This document shows, piece after piece, positions 1 through 6,117 of a stretch of 8,904 bases of DNA (positions are counted from its first letter, which is position 1; each line of letters begins with the position of its first letter). This stretch comes from Oscillospiraceae bacterium (GTDB lineage Bacteria > Bacillota > Clostridia > Oscillospirales > UBA929). The DNA lies in assembly GCA_031289065.1 (NCBI GenBank), contig JAITQI010000133.1, positions 1-8,904 on the forward strand, written 5' to 3'. Position numbers and translations under genes: made by a program. The notes beneath the pieces were generated by a model, which was not told the DNA's origin, ran no database searches, and saw nothing but the letters and a program-made list of their open reading frames with translations.

Positions 1-292
1 TGGATAGCACCTCCAGCGCCGCTTTGGACATGGGCGGGGCCCGGCGTTCCTCCAGGGCGGCGCGGATGAGTTCGGCGTGTTCGGGGGCGGAGACCATTTG
101 GTAACGGGTTTCCATGCGAACCAGGCGGAACCCCCGCCGCTCGAATTTGTATTTGTCGGCCAGGTCGGTCAGGATGGACTCGGCGATCTTCCGATCCAGG
201 GAGACAAGGGCGCACAGCCGCTCGACGTCGATGGCGTCCCCGGAGGCGAAGAGCACCGCCTCCAAGGCGGACTCGGCTTCTCTGAGGTCCAT
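1..292 (-). CDS. scpB: Segregation and condensation protein B, N-terminal part (runs off the left edge)
   Basis: ScpB is the winged-helix partner of ScpA in the bacterial SMC condensin complex, which organises and separates chromosomes at the nucleoid. Only the first 97 residues lie in the window; the family is usually about 180-200 residues, so about half is missing at the edge. Visible family features are the opening helix with AVLFASGDAI at residues 12-21, the first winged-helix segment ending in GFRLVRMETRYQMV at 54-67, and the PPMSKAALEVLS stretch at 86-97, which matches the conserved start of the second winged helix. The ATG at 292 is preceded in frame by TAG two codons upstream, so translation cannot begin further out through this frame. 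A GGGGAGGG ribosome site sits 7 bases before it. The gene follows scpA after 36 bp, the usual scpA-scpB pairing. Confidence 0.93.
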   Translation of the reverse strand, partial: MDLREAESALEAVLFASGDAIDVERLCALVSLDRKIAESILTDLADKYKFERRGFRLVRMETRYQMVSAPEHAELIRAALEERRAPPMSKAALEVLS

Positions 293-328
293 GGGCTATC
301 CCTCCCCTACTGTTTGGCGATGTGTGGA

Positions 329-1102
329 TCAGGCGGGCTGCTGTTCGTTGAGGTCGACCTCGAAGTCTCCGCCGGGGCAATCCTCAATGCGCAGGCGGCT
401 GCCCCGGCAGAGCTCCAGCAGCGCCAAAAACAGGGCCACCCACTCGGAACGGTTCTCCCCCAAAGCAAGAAGGCGGGAAAAACGCTCCCGTCCCCCCTGG
501 GAGAGGCGGCGGACGATGAGGGAGATCATGTCGTCCACGGCGTAGGGCTCCCGGCCCACGATGCGCTGGAAGGCGGCCGGCGTGGGGGGGATGCGGCGGC
601 CAAACCGGGCGGCCAGTTCCGCCATGGCGGCGGCCAGTTCGTCGGCGCTGTGGGTGTAGTCGTAGGTTTTGTCCACGTTCAGGGTCTCGGGGGGGCGGAG
701 GAACAAATCCCGGCCCAACCCGGCGCGGGTGGTCAAAAAATCCCGCCCGGCGGTGATGCGCCGGTATTCCTCCAGCCGCCGCCGCTCCTCCAGGGCCTGC
801 ATGAGGAGATCCAGTTCCTCGGCGGGCTGTTCGTCCGACGCCGAAAGCAACATGCGGGACTTGATGTAGACCAGATGGGAGGCCATGGTGACAAACTCGG
901 TGGCGATCTCCAAATCCATGCGTTTCATCTGCTCCAAATAGGCCAGGTACTGGCCGAGGAGTTCGGAAATTTTGATGTCGCGAATCTCAATCCTGTTTTT
1001 GGACAGGAGGTGAAGGATCAAATCCAGGGGGCCCTCAAAGTCTTCCCGCAGTTCGTGGGCGGCTCTGACCACCTGCTCCAGGCGAAAAACCGGCGTCTCC
1101 AT
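329..1102 (-). CDS. scpA: Segregation and condensation protein A (kleisin)
   Basis: ScpA is the kleisin subunit that bridges the SMC dimer heads and carries ScpB, forming the condensin ring that acts on the nucleoid. The 257-residue product is of normal family length. The hallmark FEGPLDLILHLL is at residues 22-33, followed by RDIKISELLGQYL (41-53), the helical ASHLVYIKSRMLL (74-86) that belongs to the SMC-neck-binding N-terminal domain, an acidic and arginine-rich linker at about 90-120, and a C-terminal winged helix from about 180 that would contact the SMC head. The N-terminus is longer than in B. subtilis ScpA: about 11 residues (VVRAAHELRED) sit between the opening VFRLE and FEGPLDL. The start overlaps the upstream protease stop by one base (TGATG) and has a GGGCGGTG ribosome site, so the two are probably translationally coupled. 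Confidence 0.95.
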   Translation of the reverse strand: METPVFRLEQVVRAAHELREDFEGPLDLILHLLSKNRIEIRDIKISELLGQYLAYLEQMKRMDLEIATEFVTMASHLVYIKSRMLLSASDEQPAEELDLLMQALEERRRLEEYRRITAGRDFLTTRAGLGRDLFLRPPETLNVDKTYDYTHSADELAAAMAELAARFGRRIPPTPAAFQRIVGREPYAVDDMISLIVRRLSQGGRERFSRLLALGENRSEWVALFLALLELCRGSRLRIEDCPGGDFEVDLNEQQPA

Positions 1103-1761
1103 CAGAGCACCGCCCCGAACAGGAGGAAGGGCTGGCGGGCCAGCCAGAAGATGCCCTCGCTCACGTTACTGCGCAGAAATCCCAGCGGGACGTCGAGCAC
1201 GCCGGTAAACAGCAGGATCATCAGCAAAAACATGCCGTACCGCTCGTAGCGCAGGATGGGGTAATAGTAGCGGTCGGGGATGACGGCGCCGACGATTTTG
1301 GAGCCGTCGAGCGGCGGGACGGGGATCAGGTTAAAGACGCCGAGGCCGATGTTGAGCATGATGTAATAGTTCAAGAAGAGATCGGGTAGGGCGGTGTTCA
1401 GCTTGGCCAGCCATAGGGCGATGTACACGAGGTACCCCACCAGTGCCTGCAAAAAGTTGGATACCGGCCCGGCCAGCGCCACGATGGCAAAGTCCCGGCG
1501 GGGGTTTTTGAAGTAGCGCATGTCCACCGGCACGGGCTTGGCCCAACCGAACCCGGCGACAACCAGCATCAGCAGACCGATCACATCGATGTGGCGGATC
1601 GGGTTGAGGGAGAGCCGCCCGCGTTCCTTGGCGGTTCTGTCTCCCAGCCGGTAGGCGGCCAGGCCGTGGCAGATTTCGTGGAGCATGATGGCCAGCAGGG
1701 CGGCCGGGACGATGAGCAGCTGGGCGGGGTCGCTGAGGATATTGTTCAAACGGTCAAGCAA
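1102..1761 (-). CDS. Site-2 protease family (M50) membrane zinc metalloprotease
   Basis: This is a 219-residue integral membrane protein of the M50/site-2 protease family, relatives of which cut proteins inside the membrane. HEICH at residues 28-32 fits the HExxH zinc motif with the catalytic glutamate, and NLIPVPPLDGSK at 144-155 fits the second conserved N-PxPxLDG block supplying the third zinc ligand (Asp152). AGPVSN at 97-102 is also typical. Hydrophobic segments lie near residues 13-27, 59-72, 91-116, 130-150, 176-192 and 201-217. It resembles the small YwhC-type proteins without a PDZ domain; its substrate is unknown. The first ATG would fall at residue 26, directly before HEICH, and would delete the first membrane helix, so the TTG at 1761 is the better start; it has a GGGCGGTG site at suitable spacing. 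It precedes scpA with a one-base overlap, a common clostridial neighbour. Confidence 0.9.
   Translation of the reverse strand: MLDRLNNILSDPAQLLIVPAALLAIMLHEICHGLAAYRLGDRTAKERGRLSLNPIRHIDVIGLLMLVVAGFGWAKPVPVDMRYFKNPRRDFAIVALAGPVSNFLQALVGYLVYIALWLAKLNTALPDLFLNYYIMLNIGLGVFNLIPVPPLDGSKIVGAVIPDRYYYPILRYERYGMFLLMILLFTGVLDVPLGFLRSNVSEGIFWLARQPFLLFGAVL
1108..1115 (-). promoter_or_regulatory. Ribosome binding site of scpA inside the protease gene
   Basis: The sequence GGGCGGTG lies within the last codons of the protease gene. Its GGCGGTG core differs by one base from GGAGGTG, the complement of the 16S rRNA 3' end, and the GGCGG part ends 7 bases before the scpA ATG. The same octamer at the same distance precedes the protease start, so each supports the other. 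Confidence 0.6.
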
Positions 1762-1766
1762 GGAGA

Positions 1767-1774
1767 CACCGCCC
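1767..1774 (-). promoter_or_regulatory. Ribosome binding site supporting a TTG start
   Basis: GGGCGGTG, one mismatch from the ideal GGAGGTG core, is followed by a 7-base spacer (counted from GGCGG) and then TTG at 1761. This decides the start of the M50 protease, because the in-frame sequence upstream meets a TGA eight codons before the TTG, offers no ATG or GTG codon, and the first downstream ATG would remove a membrane helix. Confidence 0.6.
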
Positions 1775-1795
1775 TTCAGAGGTCAAACATCCGAG

Positions 1796-1814
1796 GCCGG
1801 ACGCTGTTTCCGGC
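1796..1814 (-). other. GC-rich stem-loop after tyrS, possible weak terminator or RNA structure
   Basis: On the transcribed strand GCCGGA and TCCGGC form a perfect 6-bp inverted repeat around a 7-base loop (AACAGCG), starting 11 bases after the tyrS stop codon. It is the only dyad seen in the 64-bp gap between tyrS and the protease. No run of T follows it on the coding strand, so it does not meet the standard for an intrinsic terminator. It could be a partial terminator, a processing or stability element at the end of the tyrS message, or chance in GC-rich DNA. Confidence 0.35.
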
Positions 1815-1822
1815 TTTGGTCT

Positions 1823-1851
1823 ATCTTACACCAAAATCGCCTTGTGGTAAA
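1823..1851 (-). promoter_or_regulatory. Possible weak sigma-A promoter for the protease-scpA-scpB unit
   Basis: TTTACC (1851-1846) and TAAGAT (1828-1823) each match the -35 and -10 consensus at four of six positions and are separated by exactly 17 bp. The -10 element overlaps the tyrS TAA stop. Transcription would start within the gap, upstream of the protease TTG, and would pass through the hairpin at 1796-1814. Such matches arise by chance, and readthrough from the tyrS unit is the alternative. Confidence 0.25.
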
Positions 1852-3049
1852 CCTTTTTTCCTTTTTTCAGGACAATGCCCTGTTTGAGGGCCTTTTGGTC
1901 AAAGGTCACGGTAAAATCCGCCATCTTTTTTTCGTCGGCCTCAACGCCGCCCTGAGCCACCAGACGGCGGGCCTCTCCTTTGGAGGGGGCCAGGCCGCAT
2001 CTGACCATGAGATCGAGGAGGCCGACGACGCCGTCGGTCAGGTCGGCGTCGGTCAGGGTGGTGGTGGGCATGTCCCCCCGAGCGCCGCCGGAGGCGAACA
2101 GGGCGCGGGCGGCGTCCCGGGCGCGGAGGGCCTCCTCCTCCCCGTGGATCAGGGCGGTCAGCTCGAAGGCCAGGCGCTCCTTGACCCTGTTGAGGGCCGC
2201 GCCTTCCAGGCCCTCCATCGTCTTGATCTCGTCCAGGGGGACAAAGGTCAGGCGTTTGAGGAAGGGCACCGCGTCGGCGTCGGCCACGTTGCGGAAATAC
2301 TGGTAGAAATCAAAGGGGCTGGTCTTTTGCGGGTCGAGCCAGACCGCGCCCCCGGCTGTCTTACCCATCTTTTTGCCCTCGGAGGTCAACAGGAGGGCGA
2401 TGGTCAGGCCGTGGACGTCGTGGCCCAGTTTGCGGCGGATGAGCTCGGTGCCGGCCAGGATGTTGGACCACTGGTCGTCCCCGCCGCACTCCAGGGCGCA
2501 GCCGAACCGCTCATGCAGACAGAGAAAATCGTAAGCCTGCATGAGCATGTAGTTGAACTCCAGGAAATTCAGGCCGCGCTCCATGCGGGTCTTGAAGCAG
2601 TCGGCGGTGAGCATCCGGTTGACCGAAAAATGAAGGCCGACCTCCCGCAGGAAGGGAATGTATTCCAGTTTCATCAGCCAGTCGGCGTTGTTGACCATGA
2701 GGGCCTTATCGTCCGAAAAGTCGATGAAGCGGGACAGCTGGGTTTTGAATTTGGCGGCGTTTTGGGCGATGCCCTCGGGGGTCATCATCTGGCGCAGTTC
2801 GGTGCGCCCGGTGGGGTCGCCGAGCATGGTGGTGCCGCCGCCGATGAGGGCGATGGGGCGGTTGCCCGCCCGTTGCAGGTGCCGCATGAGGATCAGCGGC
2901 AGAAAGTGGCCCACGTGCAGGCTGTCGGCGGTGGGGTCAAAGCCGATATAAAAGGTCGTACCGCCGCCGTTTATCATCTCGCGCACCGTGTCCTCGCCGG
3001 TGGACTGGGCCAGCAGACCGCGTGCGGTCAATTCATCCCAGAGCGTCAT
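1826..3049 (-). CDS. tyrS: Tyrosyl-tRNA synthetase
   Basis: TyrS attaches tyrosine to tRNA-Tyr in the cytoplasm using ATP. The 407-residue length is normal for the bacterial enzyme. The class I HIGH motif appears as HVGH at residues 45-48 after FYIGFDPTA (33-41). The tyrosine-pocket helix NYMLMQAYD is at 166-174, GGDDQWSNI at 189-197, and the KMSKS loop as KMGKT at 227-231 followed by GGAVWLDP. An S4 RNA-binding domain occupies roughly residues 342-407 and carries the LAPSKGEARRLVAQGGV segment. The ATG at 3049 was chosen because it overlaps the recN stop (ATGA), is preceded by a near-ideal AAAGGAGG site, and gives MTLWDELTARG, a typical TyrS opening; longer frames run upstream only as antisense-like sequence inside recN. 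No T-box leader is visible, as there is no room for one. Confidence 0.97.
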   Translation of the reverse strand: MTLWDELTARGLLAQSTGEDTVREMINGGGTTFYIGFDPTADSLHVGHFLPLILMRHLQRAGNRPIALIGGGTTMLGDPTGRTELRQMMTPEGIAQNAAKFKTQLSRFIDFSDDKALMVNNADWLMKLEYIPFLREVGLHFSVNRMLTADCFKTRMERGLNFLEFNYMLMQAYDFLCLHERFGCALECGGDDQWSNILAGTELIRRKLGHDVHGLTIALLLTSEGKKMGKTAGGAVWLDPQKTSPFDFYQYFRNVADADAVPFLKRLTFVPLDEIKTMEGLEGAALNRVKERLAFELTALIHGEEEALRARDAARALFASGGARGDMPTTTLTDADLTDGVVGLLDLMVRCGLAPSKGEARRLVAQGGVEADEKKMADFTVTFDQKALKQGIVLKKGKKVYHKAILV

Positions 3050-4767
3050 AGTGATCCTCCTTTGATTTTGCCCAGCGTCTCTTTGAAACTGTCCGCGGCG
3101 CTCAACTGTTCGGCGGCGCCGGTTTTGGTGGTCGCGGTGACGGTCAGGCCGCCGATGAGGCGGGAGAGCTCGTCCACCCGGCCGTCGTGGTTTAGGCAAT
3201 CCACGTTGGTGACCGTGCGGTCGCCGGTGACGCCTTTGACGATGCGGAAATGGGTGTCGGCCATGGCGGCGATTTGGGGGAGATGGGTTACGCAGAGCAC
3301 CTGGCGGTCCCGGGACAGGCGGGCCAGCTTTTCGGCCACCCGTCCGGCGGCCCGGCCGGACACCCCGGCGTCGATCTCGTCGAAGACCATGGTGCCCGCC
3401 TCCTCGCCCTGGGCCAGTACGTTGCACAGCGCCAGCATGATCCGGGACAGTTCGCCCCCCGAAGCAATGCGGGACAGAGGCTTTAAGGCCTCCCCCAGAT
3501 TGGCCGACAGCAGGAAGCGCGCCTCTTCCCCGCCGTTTTCCCCTAGGGCGGGTTCCCCTTCCCGGGCGCGCAGTTCCACCTGGAAGACCGCCTTCTCCAT
3601 GTTCAGTGCGGACAGTTCCTCCCGCACGTTTTGGGCCAGCCGGACAGCGGCCTTGCCCCGGGCGGCGGACAGCTCGGCGGCCCGGGAACGGGCCTTTTCA
3701 AGGGCGACGGCGGTTTCGGTCTCCAGTTGGGCCAGGGCGCGTTCGGACATGTCGAGAGCGTCCAGTTCGGCGCGGCAGTCCTCGCCGTAGGTCAGGATGG
3801 CTTCGACGGTGGGGCCGTATTTGCGTTTGAGGCGGTAAATCAAATCCAAGCGGGCTTCCAGGGCGTCCAGCTCCCCGGGGGAGACGTCCAGGTCGCTCAG
3901 GGCCGCGCTCAGGTCGGAGGCCAGGTCGTCGGCGGTGTAATGGAGTTCCTCCAGACGTTCGTGGAGGGCGGCCAGGCCGGTGTGCAGCGGGGCCACGTCG
4001 GCCAGGGCGCGGGCGGCCTGGGAGAACTGACGGACGGCACCGTCTGTCTCCTCGTCGCCCAACAGGAGGGCGGCGGCGGATTGCACCGCCTCGTTCAGGC
4101 GGTCGGCGTTGCGCAGCACCTCGCGGCGGGCCAGCAGTTCGTCGTCCTCTCCCGCCTCCAGGGCGGCCTCCTCGATTTCCCGGCAGGCGAATTGGAGGGT
4201 CTCGACGCGGCGGGTCTTTTCGGCCTCGTCGAGGTGCAGGGCCTTTTGACGGCGCTGGCAATCCTTCCAGAGGTCGTAGGCCCGTCTGTAAAAAACGCGG
4301 GCCTCGTCCAGCCCGGCGAAACGGTCGAGGAGGGGCAGGTGGTTGTCCTCGTCGAGGAGGGCGTGGCTGTCGTGCTGGCCGTGAATTTGCAGCAGGTGCG
4401 CCCCCAGCTGGCGCAGCAGGGCGACGGTGGCCGGACGGCCGCAGACGCGGCAGACGTTGCGCCCGTCGGCGGACACCTCGCGGGACACGAGGAGTTCCTC
4501 CGCCCCGTCGGTCTCTATGCCGTTGTCCCGGAGCAGGGCGAGGGCGGCGGCGGGGGGCGCCGCGAACACGGCGCTGACCCGGGCGGTCTTGGCCCCGGTG
4601 CGCACCAAATCCCGGGAGGTTCGCAGGCCGATGACCGCGCCCAGGGCGTCGAGGACAATGGATTTGCCCGCGCCGGTCTCTCCGGTCAACAAATTGAGGC
4701 CGGCGTCAAAGGTGATGTCGGCCTGTTCGATGACGGCGATATTCTCGATGTGCAGCAGGGTGAGCAT
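3046..4767 (-). CDS. recN: DNA repair protein RecN (SMC-like ATPase)
   Basis: RecN is a cytoplasmic SMC-like ATPase that acts early at DNA double-strand breaks in recombination repair. The 573-residue product is close to the roughly 550-570 usual in the family. Domain order is clear: N-terminal ATPase half with Walker A GETGAGKS at residues 29-36 and the RecN motif IHGQHDSHALLD at 128-139; a long Glu/Arg/Ala-rich coiled-coil centre at about 150-350; then the C-terminal ATPase half with signature ASGGELSR near 435-442, Walker B TMVFDEIDAG near 459-468 and the following THLPQ near 494-498. The start ATG lies 6 bp after the argR stop. The last five sense codons (KGGSL) form the tyrS ribosome binding site, and the TGA overlaps the tyrS ATG. 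In Firmicutes recN normally sits beside argR, as here. Confidence 0.97.
   Translation of the reverse strand: MLTLLHIENIAVIEQADITFDAGLNLLTGETGAGKSIVLDALGAVIGLRTSRDLVRTGAKTARVSAVFAAPPAAALALLRDNGIETDGAEELLVSREVSADGRNVCRVCGRPATVALLRQLGAHLLQIHGQHDSHALLDEDNHLPLLDRFAGLDEARVFYRRAYDLWKDCQRRQKALHLDEAEKTRRVETLQFACREIEEAALEAGEDDELLARREVLRNADRLNEAVQSAAALLLGDEETDGAVRQFSQAARALADVAPLHTGLAALHERLEELHYTADDLASDLSAALSDLDVSPGELDALEARLDLIYRLKRKYGPTVEAILTYGEDCRAELDALDMSERALAQLETETAVALEKARSRAAELSAARGKAAVRLAQNVREELSALNMEKAVFQVELRAREGEPALGENGGEEARFLLSANLGEALKPLSRIASGGELSRIMLALCNVLAQGEEAGTMVFDEIDAGVSGRAAGRVAEKLARLSRDRQVLCVTHLPQIAAMADTHFRIVKGVTGDRTVTNVDCLNHDGRVDELSRLIGGLTVTATTKTGAAEQLSAADSFKETLGKIKGGSL
3056..3063 (-). 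promoter_or_regulatory. Near-ideal ribosome binding site of tyrS, embedded in the end of recN
   Basis: AAAGGAGG is complementary to the anti-Shine-Dalgarno end of 16S rRNA and ends 6 bases before the tyrS ATG. It lies inside the recN reading frame, where it encodes Lys-Gly-Gly. It is the strongest ribosome site in the window and fixes the tyrS start codon. Confidence 0.85.
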
Positions 4768-4773
4768 ACCGCG

Positions 4774-5232
4774 TCAGCCGCCTTCCAGCATGGTTTTTGT
4801 GCGTTGACAGAAGTCCCGGGCCTTGGCGGCGTCCCCAAAGGCCAAAAAGGCGGTGTCGTCCCCGGCCAGGGAACCCATCAGCTCAGGGAGACTCATGGCG
4901 TCCACGGCGGCGGCGGCGGCCATACCCAGGCCGGGCAGGGTCTTGATCACCACAAGGTTTTGGGCGTTTTCAAAGCTGAGGACGCTCTCGCGAAAGATGG
5001 TGCGCAGGCGGCTGTCGAGGGTGTTTTCCTTTTCGGCGGCGGGCAGGGCATACCGATAGCGCCCCGACCCCGCGGGCACCTTGATCAGGCGCAGTTCCTT
5101 GATGTCCCGAGAGACGGTGGCCTGGGTGTTGTTGAACCCGAAGTCCCGCAGGCGGGCGGACAGTTCCTCCTGCGTTTCGATGTCCTCGTCGGCGATGAGT
5201 TCGAGGAGTTTGGTCTGCCGTTTCACTTTCAT
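4774..5232 (-). CDS. argR: Arginine repressor ArgR/AhrC
   Basis: ArgR is a hexameric, arginine-sensing transcription regulator that represses arginine biosynthesis genes and in Bacillus also activates arginine catabolism. The 152-residue size is standard. Residues 1 to about 65 form the winged helix-turn-helix, with TQEELSARL in the first helices and NTQATVSRDIKELRLIKV (35-52) carrying the SRD recognition-helix motif. The C-terminal oligomerisation and arginine-binding domain shows TLPG at 98-101 and AGDDTAF at 123-129, whose paired aspartates are the usual arginine contacts. The stretch between them is alanine-rich (MAAAAAVDAM). An AAAGAGGT ribosome site precedes the ATG, in a 27-bp gap after nadK. 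Linkage to recN is the typical Firmicutes arrangement. I saw no clear ARG-box dyad in the short upstream gap, so self-control from this position is not supported. Confidence 0.95.
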   Translation of the reverse strand: MKVKRQTKLLELIADEDIETQEELSARLRDFGFNNTQATVSRDIKELRLIKVPAGSGRYRYALPAAEKENTLDSRLRTIFRESVLSFENAQNLVVIKTLPGLGMAAAAAVDAMSLPELMGSLAGDDTAFLAFGDAAKARDFCQRTKTMLEGG

Positions 5233-5259
5233 CCGTAAAAAACCTCTTTCGCGCCGGGA

Positions 5260-6117
5260 CTATCGCCTGACCCGAAACTTTCTGTCCAACGCCTCGTAAA
5301 AGCTGTGGGGCTTCACCCGCAGCAGCGTGACCCGCCTGTCCGAACGGCGGACGCGCACCTCGGCGCCGGGGGCGAGGGGGAGACCGGGCCGCCCGTCAAC
5401 GACCAGGACGGCGGGTTTGTCGTTGGCCCACAGGGAGACCGTCCGCCCGGCCGCCAGAACGACCGCCTTGGCTCCGGGCAGGTGGGCGCAGATGGGGGTG
5501 ACGGCGATGCTTTCGGCCTCCGGTTCCACGATGGGCCCCCCGGCCGACAGGGAATAGGCGGTGGAGCCGGTGGGGGTGGAGACGATGACGCCGTCGCCGG
5601 GAAAGGAGAGGATGGGCTGTCCGTCTGACAACACCCGCACCGACAGGAAACGGCCCCGGTCGTCCCCGGTGAGGACGGCGTCGTTGAGGGCCAAATCAGT
5701 GTGTAAAACGGTTTCCCCCCGGCAGATCGAGACGTCGAGCATCATGCGCAAATCCCGGGTGAAGCGACCGGCCAGCACCTCTCGGAGCAGGGGCAGTTCG
5801 GAGACCTCCAGTTCGGCCAGAAAGCCCAGCCGTCCGAGGTTTATGCCCAGGAGGGGCAGCTGCCGCTGGGCGGCCTGTTTGGCCAGATGGAGGATGGTGC
5901 CGTCGCCGCCCAGGGCCAGCAGGCAGTCGGCGTCTTTCAGGGCCTCCTCGAGGGGCAGAATCCGGACCCGTGTCCGGCCCTCTTCGGGGAGGGCGTCGGC
6001 CAGGGTATCGGGCAGGGCGGCCTCCACACCGGCCTCGCGGCACAGGGCGGCGACCTCCATGGACACACGGCAGCCGACGTCCCGGGCGGGGTTGGGCCAG
6101 AGAACGATTTTTTTCAT
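5260..6117 (-). CDS. nadK: NAD kinase (ATP-NAD kinase)
   Basis: NadK phosphorylates NAD to NADP in the cytoplasm, the only known route to NADP. The 285 residues match the family. The phosphate-binding GGDGT motif is at 70-74 within LLALGGDGTIL, followed by GINLGRLGFLAE (91-102), the NE/D motif as ND at 145-146 in LALNDAVLTG, the glycine-rich GDGVIVSTPTGSTAYSLSAG at 174-193, and a late VDG (240-242). The segment TPICAHLPGAKAVVL (207-221) departs from the more familiar PICPHSL-type form, though the histidine is kept. The ATG at 6117 overlaps the tlyA stop as ATGA, with AGGGGGAG about 10 bases upstream as ribosome site. Placement between tlyA and argR is frequent in Clostridia, whereas Bacillus keeps nadK elsewhere. 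Confidence 0.96.
   Translation of the reverse strand: MKKIVLWPNPARDVGCRVSMEVAALCREAGVEAALPDTLADALPEEGRTRVRILPLEEALKDADCLLALGGDGTILHLAKQAAQRQLPLLGINLGRLGFLAELEVSELPLLREVLAGRFTRDLRMMLDVSICRGETVLHTDLALNDAVLTGDDRGRFLSVRVLSDGQPILSFPGDGVIVSTPTGSTAYSLSAGGPIVEPEAESIAVTPICAHLPGAKAVVLAAGRTVSLWANDKPAVLVVDGRPGLPLAPGAEVRVRRSDRRVTLLRVKPHSFYEALDRKFRVRR

Noticed and set aside
1853..1859. A AAA AAG slippery heptamer in the tyrS reading frame, like the dnaX -1 frameshift site
   Set aside because: It sits about ten codons from the stop; a -1 shift would only swap the last few residues (ending at a TAG 11 codons on) and no downstream stimulatory hairpin is close. It is best explained by the Lys-rich tail of TyrS.
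3050..3427. Extended upstream start for tyrS giving a 533-residue protein
   Set aside because: The added residues are Arg/Pro/Gly-rich shadow sequence of recN, while the ATG at 3049 has a strong ribosome site and a typical TyrS N-terminus.
1685..3790. Very long plus-strand open frame (701 codons) opposite tyrS and recN, with others at 77-1249 and 3631-5238
   Set aside because: Translations are Gly/Gln/Val-rich or Arg/Ser-rich with no recognisable domain. They lie exactly opposite well-supported genes and arise because stop codons are rare on the antisense strand of GC-rich coding DNA.
5233..5259. T-rich stretch before argR as a terminator or ARG box
   Set aside because: No stem precedes the T/A run, and no ArgR-type dyad was seen in the 27-bp gap. 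The AAAGAGGT there serves as the argR ribosome site.
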